Made by a program: the position numbers and the translations under genes. A stretch of 64,000 nt of DNA from Proteobacteria bacterium UBA981 (GTDB lineage Bacteria > Pseudomonadota > Gammaproteobacteria > Ga0077536), in NCBI GenBank assembly GCA_002292285.1, contig DBBP01000020.1, forward strand, positions 1 through 64,000. Direction: 5' to 3'. The notes beneath the pieces are model-generated. The model saw nothing but the letters and a program-made list of their open reading frames with translations, was not told where the DNA came from and ran no database searches. This document shows, in pieces, positions 57,584-64,000 of the stretch. The stretch's first letter is position 1. Every line of letters begins with the position of its first letter.

Positions 57584-59617
57584 CTAGCCCTCGAGCTCTG
57601 CGCTAAAGGCCTCAAGATCGGTCGTCGGCGCACTGCAGGTGTGTCCGGTGCAATAGTAGGCCGTCACATCGGCGCCGGCCGTTGCTGTGCGGCTCGCCAA
57701 CAAACCCGGCAGCGCCGTTGCTGAATCAGGAATGACGTAGCAGCGCGCGCGTAACGTCGACTTGTTTGCCAGGGCTTGCCGCCATGCGCTGACATCCGCG
57801 GCAGCGCTGCAACGCAGGATGGCGCGTGGTGGCGGGTTGTCGTGGTCGACGACTGCGCGCACCAGTGTCGCGTGCGCGGACGGCCAACCGCCGGCCTCAG
57901 TCATGCCGGCTTTCAGGCCACGCTCACCGGCATCGCTATAGCGTGCCTCGCCGAGCAGGAAGCCAAGTTCGAGCAAGCCGCGGATGACGGTACTGTTGCC
58001 ACTCGGCAGGGCGTCATCACCGTAGGGTTTGGCTTTCTGGATCAGCGTTTCGTGGTCATCGGAGGTAAAAAAGAAACCGCCTTTGTCCTTGTCTTCGAAA
58101 TGCTCCAACGCCACGTCGGCGAGTTCCATGGCGAACTGCAGATCGGCATCGCGCCAGCGCGCGGACAACAATGTGAGCAGTGCGTCGATCAAAAATGCGT
58201 AATCGTCGAGGTAGGCGTTCAGATGCACTTGCTCGCCGCGACTGGAGGCCAGCAGACGGCCGTCTTGCCAATGCCGTTCGCGCAGATAGTCGACTGCGCG
58301 GGTAGCCGCGTCGAGGCAATCTTCGCGACCCAGATGCAGGCCGGCGAGCGCCAGGCCGCGAATGGTGAGTGCGTTCCAGGCGGCCAGCACTTTGTCGTCG
58401 CGTGCCGGACGTTCGCGCGCCTCGCGCGCTTCGAACAGTTTGCCCCGAGCTGCGCCGAAATCCGCATCGATGACCTCCGACCAGGTACTTGCGTCGGTCG
58501 CCGGCGCGGCCAGGCGCAGGTGCCAGAGTTTCTCGAAATTCGCTTTTTCATTCAGGCCATAGCTTGCTGCGAACGCCTCGTAATCCGCACCCAGCAATTC
58601 GCGCACGTCATCATACGACCACGTATAAAAGCGGCCTTCTTCGCCTTCCGAATCGGCATCAAGGCTGGAACAAATGCCGCCATCGTCGAGCTGCATCTCG
58701 CGCATGATCCAATCCGCAGTGCGATTCGCAATGTCGCTGAACCAGGCAGAACCGGTCTGGCTCGCGCGCTGCGCATACAGGGCCAATAGCGGGCCGTTGT
58801 CGTAGAGCATTTTCTCGAAATGCGGGATGGTCCAGTCGGCATCGACCGAGTAGCGATAAAAGCCGCCGCCAATGTGATCGAACAAGCCGCCGCGCGACAT
58901 TGCAGTGAGGGTGAAATCGAGCATCTCCACAGCGCGTTCGGATTTCGCCGGCTCTGGGTCGGCAGCAGCGTCGAAAAGGAGTTCGAGTCCAGCCGGATGT
59001 GGAAATTTTGGTGCTTCGCTAAATCCGCCACGCTCACCGTCGTAGCTCGATTCAATTTGCGCACAGGCGCGATCGAAAAGCAGGGTATCGATGTCTGCCG
59101 GAGCGGCGCCACCCAGCGTTTGCGCCAGGGCATCGACCAGACGGGATTTGAATTCCTTCATCTGTTCTTCTTTCGTGCCGTAGCCTTTGGATATGCCTCT
59201 CAGCACGTCGCGAAAGGCTGGCGCGTCTTTATTCGCCTGCGCGGGGAAATAGGTGCCGCCGAAAATCGGCAGGTGATCCTTCGGGTCGAGGAACATGGTC
59301 AGCGGCCAGCCGCCGCGCTGGCGGGTCAGAAGCTGATTCGCACATTGGTAAATGCGGTCGAGATCGGGGCGCTCTTCGCGATCGACCTTAATGTTGATGT
59401 AGTTCTCGTTCATGATGCGCGCGATTTGTGCGCTCTCAAACGATTCATGGGCCATGACATGGCACCAGTGACAGGCCGAGTAACCGATCGACAGCAAGAT
59501 TACTTTGTTTTCGCTTTTGGCGAGCGCCAGCGCTTCGTCGTCCCACGGATGCCAATCCACCGGATTGTTTGCATGTTGGAGCAGATAGGGGCTGGTCTGA
59601 TCGCCAAGTCGATTCAT
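57584..59617 (-). CDS. DUF255 thioredoxin-fold/(alpha-alpha) barrel protein (YyaL/SSP411-like)
   Basis: 677 residues with the conserved opening RLGDQTSPYLLQHANNPVDWHPWDDEALALAKSENKVILLSIGYSACHWCHVMAHESF. The thioredoxin-like domain (about 1-165) carries the CHWC motif at Cys49-Cys52. The rest is an alpha/alpha toroid of the glycosidase type (GGGFYRYSVDADWTIPHFEKMLYDNGPLLALY, DADSEGEEGRFYTW, KPYGDDALPSGNSTVIRGLLELG). The family (YyaL, human SPATA20) is widespread but its reaction is not established. Full length. It stands alone, minus strand. Confidence 0.92.
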   Translation of the reverse strand: MNRLGDQTSPYLLQHANNPVDWHPWDDEALALAKSENKVILLSIGYSACHWCHVMAHESFESAQIARIMNENYINIKVDREERPDLDRIYQCANQLLTRQRGGWPLTMFLDPKDHLPIFGGTYFPAQANKDAPAFRDVLRGISKGYGTKEEQMKEFKSRLVDALAQTLGGAAPADIDTLLFDRACAQIESSYDGERGGFSEAPKFPHPAGLELLFDAAADPEPAKSERAVEMLDFTLTAMSRGGLFDHIGGGFYRYSVDADWTIPHFEKMLYDNGPLLALYAQRASQTGSAWFSDIANRTADWIMREMQLDDGGICSSLDADSEGEEGRFYTWSYDDVRELLGADYEAFAASYGLNEKANFEKLWHLRLAAPATDASTWSEVIDADFGAARGKLFEAREARERPARDDKVLAAWNALTIRGLALAGLHLGREDCLDAATRAVDYLRERHWQDGRLLASSRGEQVHLNAYLDDYAFLIDALLTLLSARWRDADLQFAMELADVALEHFEDKDKGGFFFTSDDHETLIQKAKPYGDDALPSGNSTVIRGLLELGFLLGEARYSDAGERGLKAGMTEAGGWPSAHATLVRAVVDHDNPPPRAILRCSAAADVSAWRQALANKSTLRARCYVIPDSATALPGLLASRTATAGADVTAYYCTGHTCSAPTTDLEAFSAELEG

Positions 59618-59766
59618 AATCGGGTCCTGAGTGAGAAAGCGGCGCTACCCTAGCACAGGTCGCCGACTGCCAATAATCAATGAAGTTCTGCAGGCATCGA
59701 GAGTCGTTCGGCGCGTGGCCGAAATCGAATCACGGCGGACTGCAGCTCTTCAGTAAGTGACTGTCG

Positions 59767-61626
59767 CTAGTGCGACACTTTCGCGCCAGATGGCCCGAAC
59801 ACCAGCATGACGTTGCCGTCCATGCCGAAAATGCCGTAGCCAGAGGTGAAATAGAGCCAGCCGTCGACAACCGTCACGCCACCGCCATTAAACGACCCGC
59901 CGCGCCCGGCCACACCGTTCACGGTTTCGAAATCGCGATTCGCATCGAAGTCCCACACGATCTCGCCGTCAGCACTCCGGTACACACGCATGTGTCCATC
60001 CATCGAACCGGAGAACAAGAGTCCGGGCAGGGAGCTCGAGGCCTGCGGTTGGCCGGCCACACAGCCGCGTGTCTCGAGGCAGCTTAACGGCAGAGCACTG
60101 CGCTCCCAGCGTTTCTCACGGGTGGCGAAATCGAGTGCGATAACACCGCCCGCAGCGCCTTTCGAATCGGTGTTTTCCCAGACATCGGAAATCGGCACGT
60201 AGATGGTCGTGTCATCGGCGCTCATGCCCCATTCAATCCCGCCGATGATACCGCCGGGTGACAATCGTTCCTGCCACAGCAAGGTCCCGTCCGCTGGATT
60301 CAGGGCGTGTAGCACACCGGACTTCTGGCCGGCCAGCAGGATATCGCTGCCATCCGGCAGCGTGCGCAGAATGGCCGAACTGCCGAAGTCGAGATCGGGT
60401 CCGCAGGCCGCCAGAATTTCCGGATGGGTGTCCTCGTCGAGGCATGCGTTGGTATAGGCATCATCTGGCGTTGCCTGCCAGCTCCAGACGATCTCACCGC
60501 TGTCGATATTGAGCGCCACGACCGCATCGGAGTTCTTTGATGCCGGACGTGAATACGCATCGCCCGTGGTGACGTACAGCAATCCCCTTTTCGCATCGAC
60601 GGTGACCGGGCTCCAGACGCCGGCGCCGGCCGGGCCATGAGTTGGTACACCGTGCGGCGATGTGCCCGTCGCACTCGGCAATTCAGGTATGACATAAGTC
60701 TTCCACACCACCGCACCATCGGCAGCATTCAGCGCGACGATGCTGCCGCGAAACGTGCAGCACTCGTAGTTAACAGCACTGGCGTCGTTCTCTTCAAAAG
60801 AGGCGACGGACACATAAACGCGCTCGTCACGCACGACGACCGATGCAGTCACCATCGCTGCCGGATGCAGATCGGTGTGATGCTCCCACAGTAATTCGCC
60901 GCTATTGGCATCAATCGCATAGACCCATGCTGCCCTGTCACTCACATACACGACCGGGCCGCGTGGCGTGTGCACAACCGACGGGGTACCACGAACCGCG
61001 CCATGCGTATCGAAACGCCAGTGGCTGCAGCCCGTCGCCGCATCGAGCGCATAGACGCGATGTTCTGGCGAGCCGATGAACACACGACCGTCAACCACGG
61101 CCGGCTGGGTTCCTACTGTTGCTGCGCCCGCGAAACCGAAGGCCCATTTCAGTTCAAGACCCGCAAGGTCGGATTCCTCGAGTCCGGCAAAAGCGGCGGT
61201 CTGAAAGCGTGCGTTATCCAGACTCGCACTCCAGCTTGACCAATGTGGCTGCTGCCAGGCGTTGGCTTTCATCGGTGCCTGACTCGAGCACTGAATCAGT
61301 TTTTCGCTCAGGTCGCCACTCGCCCCTGCATTCCATTCGACCCCGGAAATATGCTTGGCCAATGCCAGACGTTCATCCGCGGCTAGAGGTAGAGCGAAGA
61401 ACGCCATCACGCCGTTCGACAGTGCTTTGTAGATGCGTTCCGGTGGAATCTCGGTCATCGATTCGCGAGTCATCGCCCGTGGTGCCGGGCTGGGGTTGTG
61501 GCAGGCTGCACAAACTGACTGGAAAGTATGCTCGGGATCGTAGGCAGGGGCAGCGCTAGTGGTCTGACTCACGATCAACAATAGTGCTCCCAGCACGACG
61601 CGATTCTCAGCTCCCAAATAACTCAT
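59767..61626 (-). CDS. Haem c-PQQ dehydrogenase-like protein (PVA-dehydrogenase type)
   Basis: 619 residues from ATG 61626. The signal peptide is followed by an N-terminal c-type haem domain with CAACH (39-43) and then a PQQ beta-propeller with repeated W-motifs (RVYALDAATGCSHWRFD, VYAIDANSGELLWEHH, VALNAADGAVVWKTY, LHALNPADGTLLWQERL, MRVYRSADGEIVWDFD). The haem-before-propeller order and length match polyvinyl alcohol dehydrogenase, in contrast to quinohaemoprotein alcohol dehydrogenases where the haem is C-terminal. It would oxidise secondary or polymeric alcohols in the periplasm, with electrons leaving through the haem. Substrate is inferred only. Other explanations include a PQQ-fold protein without bound PQQ. 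No PQQ synthesis genes are in the window. Confidence 0.85.
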   Translation of the reverse strand: MSYLGAENRVVLGALLLIVSQTTSAAPAYDPEHTFQSVCAACHNPSPAPRAMTRESMTEIPPERIYKALSNGVMAFFALPLAADERLALAKHISGVEWNAGASGDLSEKLIQCSSQAPMKANAWQQPHWSSWSASLDNARFQTAAFAGLEESDLAGLELKWAFGFAGAATVGTQPAVVDGRVFIGSPEHRVYALDAATGCSHWRFDTHGAVRGTPSVVHTPRGPVVYVSDRAAWVYAIDANSGELLWEHHTDLHPAAMVTASVVVRDERVYVSVASFEENDASAVNYECCTFRGSIVALNAADGAVVWKTYVIPELPSATGTSPHGVPTHGPAGAGVWSPVTVDAKRGLLYVTTGDAYSRPASKNSDAVVALNIDSGEIVWSWQATPDDAYTNACLDEDTHPEILAACGPDLDFGSSAILRTLPDGSDILLAGQKSGVLHALNPADGTLLWQERLSPGGIIGGIEWGMSADDTTIYVPISDVWENTDSKGAAGGVIALDFATREKRWERSALPLSCLETRGCVAGQPQASSSLPGLLFSGSMDGHMRVYRSADGEIVWDFDANRDFETVNGVAGRGGSFNGGGVTVVDGWLYFTSGYGIFGMDGNVMLVFGPSGAKVSH

Positions 61627-61937
61627 ACTCTGCTTTCCGGAATTTACAGCGGCCAAGCCTAACATCGCGTAGGCGCTTATGGTTCGATGGGCTCAGATTT
61701 GTCCGGTGATTCAGCACCTTTCATCGATACAGGCACATAATTGGCGACACGCTCGGCGCGCGGTGGCGGGAGCTTCGTGCGGATGTGACCGATCGCGTGA
61801 TAGTCGCTTATCGATTGGTGACGTGAACAGTCGATTCGGTTCATTCTTATTGCCGCTCCCCACACGGCGGGTGCTGCACTGGTCTGGCAGACACGTGCCC
61901 TGGCCCGAATCCACTCCAGATCAAAGGGAGTTGCTCC
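61627..61937. other. Intergenic region upstream of a large membrane protein gene
   Basis: This separates two divergent genes, so their promoters should lie here. A minus-strand frame of 62 codons at 61677-61865 has a stretch LPPPRAERVANYVPV that faintly resembles the start of RidA-like proteins, but nothing else supports a gene. The strong ribosome-binding-site-like AAAGGGAG at 61923-61930 lies at the end. Confidence 0.4.
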
Positions 61938-61997
61938 ATCAAGTTAATCCATTCGCAGGGGAGGGCGTACTCGTTCCTGCTCGGCAGTGCGCTGTGC

Positions 61998-63845
61998 GTG
62001 GCGTTGTTGTGCGTGCTGGCACGCTTGCTGGTCGATATCGGGCAGCCGCTATTCGCCGATGACATTTGGTGGCACGTTGCGCTCGGCCGAAATTTCACCA
62101 CTTTCGGTGGCTTCCCGGCTACTGAACCGCTGTTATTCACCTCAGCTGGCCATCCGCAGTTCTATCATGAGTGGCTTTTCCAGCTCTGTGTTGCCGCGAT
62201 CGATGCCGCCGGCGGCATGGCCCTGTTACGCGCCATGCAAGTCGCCCTGGTGATGCTGTTGTTGCAGCAAATTTACCTCTTTGCTCGGATTCAGGGACTC
62301 GCTCGTACGCTGGCGCTGGCAGTGGCGTTGGCTGCGATCTTTTTCGCTTTCCAGCGTTTGATGCAGTTCCGGCCGCACCTGTTTTCCATGGTGTTCTTTT
62401 ATGCCGCGCTGAACGTGTATTGCGTTCCGGTGCTTAACTGGCGACGCGTTGCGTTGCTGTGTGTTGTGGTCGTGCTATGGGCGAACTCGCATTCGACGGT
62501 GATGCTGCTGTTCCCATTTCTTGCGGTTTATCTGCTGCTTGACGGCGGACATCTGGGGCTCCGTTCACGAACTCATGCCCTTGGATTTCTGGCTGCGCTG
62601 GCGACCGTGGCGATCAATCCACAGGGCCTGCGCCTTTACGTGTTCTATTTCATTCATGATCAGAACAACGCGCTGGTTCGGATCGTCGATGAGTGGGGGA
62701 AGATCACGGCGATCCCAACTGGAGTCGACAATATCCTGCCGTGGTCATCGTCATTGTTGCTATGCGGATTTGCCGCAGCCGTGATCGCAACGTTGGCGAT
62801 CGCTATCTCCTATATGCGCCGAGGGCTCGCGTTTCATCGCCTTGATGAGCGCGATCTGCATCTGTTCATCTGGGCGGTTATGGCGCTTGTTGCGAGCGCG
62901 ATCGCAGCGCGGTTTCTGTGGCTCATGCCGCTGGTGCTGCTGATGCTCGTACGCGTTAGTGTGCCCGCGGCGTGGTCGCGCAATACGCGTGTGCTCTTCG
63001 TACTTGCGAGTTCGCTACTGGTATTTGTGCATCAGACGTCGGCCGGCACCGTCGGCTATCGTTATCAGCTCAGCGCCGATACCGGTGCCGCTTCTGAAGT
63101 TGCCCTTTCACCGGGCCGCTTGTCGCCCACTTGGCTGAATCGAGCCATCGCGAATAGCGGCTATATCCGCGCCGTGCTGGCATGGTTCGAGCCGCATGGT
63201 CTGCAAGGTAAATTTCAGCCTCTGGCGATGCGCTCGATCGCGAACAGCGGTTACCGAGGGCAGTTATTTACGCCCTATCATCTGGGCGGCTTCGCGTCCT
63301 ACGTCCTGCCCAAAGGCGTAAAGGTATTTTATAACGGCCGCTACGACGGCTATTCGAAACAGGTCTACGATGATTCGTTTCGCCTGTATCGGGGTGGTGC
63401 AGACACCGCCGACGTCATTGCGCGTTACGACATTGATGGATTTTTGCTGCTGCTCAGCCGCGATTCCTACAAACTCGTCTACACGCTCGGACAGCTTGGC
63501 TGGTGCGAGGGCTATCACGACAGCGCGGCTATCTGGCTGGTTGCACCGGAGCTTCTCGCCGCAACAGATTCGAGCGCCTGTCCCCCGCTTGGGGGGCCTG
63601 CTTCCGTACCTGCCGAGGTTGCGCGGGAACAGTCGCAGGCGGCCATCGTCGAAGCCGTTCGACATCACCGGCTTAGCGAGACGCTGGGTTTGGTGAACCA
63701 GCATGCGGCTGCAGACTTGCCACAAGACTTGCGTGCGGCGCTCGGCGAGCTGTGTACCGTGCACCGCGAATTGTCTGGAGAAGTGAATCGTGAGATGTCG
63801 AGTGACGCACAGTTATTGTGCGGTCGCTTTCCGCCGTTTGAATGA
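61998..63845 (+). CDS. Large membrane protein, GT-C glycosyltransferase-like
   Basis: 615 residues from GTG 61998, but the true start may be upstream. The in-frame sequence before it (ATC at 61938 onward: SIKLIHSQGRAYSFLLGSALC) completes the first membrane helix and lies 7 bp after AAAGGGAG, which suggests translation from a rare codon or a start I cannot place. About ten to twelve membrane helices are predicted. FADDIWWHVALGRNFTTFGGFPATEPLLFT and HPQFYHEWLFQ match the D-x-WWH...HEWL signature of a family of GT-C-like integral membrane proteins, where acidic residues in the first loop bind a lipid-linked sugar. The C-terminal region has VFYNGRYDGYSKQVYDD, also typical. Role in glycan or lipid glycosylation is inferred. 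Confidence 0.82.
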   Translation: MALLCVLARLLVDIGQPLFADDIWWHVALGRNFTTFGGFPATEPLLFTSAGHPQFYHEWLFQLCVAAIDAAGGMALLRAMQVALVMLLLQQIYLFARIQGLARTLALAVALAAIFFAFQRLMQFRPHLFSMVFFYAALNVYCVPVLNWRRVALLCVVVVLWANSHSTVMLLFPFLAVYLLLDGGHLGLRSRTHALGFLAALATVAINPQGLRLYVFYFIHDQNNALVRIVDEWGKITAIPTGVDNILPWSSSLLLCGFAAAVIATLAIAISYMRRGLAFHRLDERDLHLFIWAVMALVASAIAARFLWLMPLVLLMLVRVSVPAAWSRNTRVLFVLASSLLVFVHQTSAGTVGYRYQLSADTGAASEVALSPGRLSPTWLNRAIANSGYIRAVLAWFEPHGLQGKFQPLAMRSIANSGYRGQLFTPYHLGGFASYVLPKGVKVFYNGRYDGYSKQVYDDSFRLYRGGADTADVIARYDIDGFLLLLSRDSYKLVYTLGQLGWCEGYHDSAAIWLVAPELLAATDSSACPPLGGPASVPAEVAREQSQAAIVEAVRHHRLSETLGLVNQHAAADLPQDLRAALGELCTVHRELSGEVNREMSSDAQLLCGRFPPFE

Positions 63846-64000
63846 ATTTCGTTACCACCGCCGCGATGGGCGTTTCCTTTGCGTCGCGATAATTTTCCAC
63901 TACGCGGACCTTTGTTTCGGTCATCTCATTCAGACCAACGATTTGGTTAACTCAACCAACTGAAATCTAGCTATCGTGATCAACACGAACTGCTTTTCCT

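Noticed and set aside
57776..58789. A 337-codon plus-strand open frame opposite the DUF255 gene
   Set aside because: Antisense shadow of a full-length conserved protein.
61677..61865. A short minus-strand frame with a RidA-like stretch (LPPPRAERVANYVPV)
   Set aside because: The resemblance covers about 15 residues and the rest does not match RidA; no ribosome binding site.

Overview
The window looks like a chromosomal segment of a Gram-negative proteobacterium, most likely an uncultured gammaproteobacterium with an aerobic, lipid- or xenobiotic-degrading lifestyle. This is inferred from a TonB-dependent receptor, a tripartite RND efflux operon, lipoproteins, a PEP-CTERM protein with a sigma-54 type promoter, periplasmic c-type cytochromes and molybdoenzymes, and a fairly high GC content. 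No rRNA, tRNA, CRISPR array, phage or transposase gene was recognised.

Layout. At 1-0.7 kb a small membrane protein gene sits between an attC-like recombination site and a second, decayed one, so it reads as an integron-type gene cassette at the edge of an array that continues leftwards. From 0.8 to 10.3 kb there is an FAD monooxygenase, a DUF455 ferritin-like protein, a class III cyclase overlapping a two-domain carboxymuconolactone-decarboxylase-like protein, an EamA transporter, a three-gene cytochrome oxidase III/IV-like operon, a YghU-type glutathione transferase, a PhyH dioxygenase and a lipoprotein. From 10.5 to 16.4 kb are a methyltransferase, a molybdopterin oxidoreductase and an MMPL-type exporter.

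16.4-21.0 kb is the most unusual part. It is a tightly overlapping six-gene operon that encodes a Tat-exported molybdenum hydroxylase (small [2Fe-2S] subunit plus large subunit) followed directly by soxX, soxY, soxZ and soxA, with no soxB or soxCD in the window. A cupin gene diverges from it. 22-29 kb holds the PEP-CTERM gene, nudC and two tandem paralogous MMPL exporters. 29.4-36.4 kb has two luciferase-like oxidoreductases, a Ser/Thr kinase, a parvulin, an MFS transporter and a VOC protein.

36.6-48.5 kb is an acyl-CoA catabolism region: a citryl-CoA-lyase-like protein, a fused double acyl-CoA dehydrogenase, and an opposing operon of a crotonase, split methylmalonyl-CoA mutase (large and B12 subunits) and MeaB. 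It is followed by a nitronate monooxygenase, a DUF1330 protein, an atypical SDR, a cytochrome P450 and an EamA transporter. Together these fit breakdown of branched or isoprenoid/steroid-like side chains with propionyl-CoA disposal through methylmalonyl-CoA, but the substrate is inferred. 49-64 kb carries a TonB receptor, the RND adaptor/pump/outer-membrane operon, a DUF255 thioredoxin-fold protein, a haem c-PQQ dehydrogenase resembling polyvinyl alcohol dehydrogenase, and a large GT-C-like membrane protein.

A roughly 126-bp intergenic repeat with inverted TTGAAAAAC-type ends occurs three times (10.3, 26.6 and 30.7 kb). All family calls come from reading the sequence without database searches.
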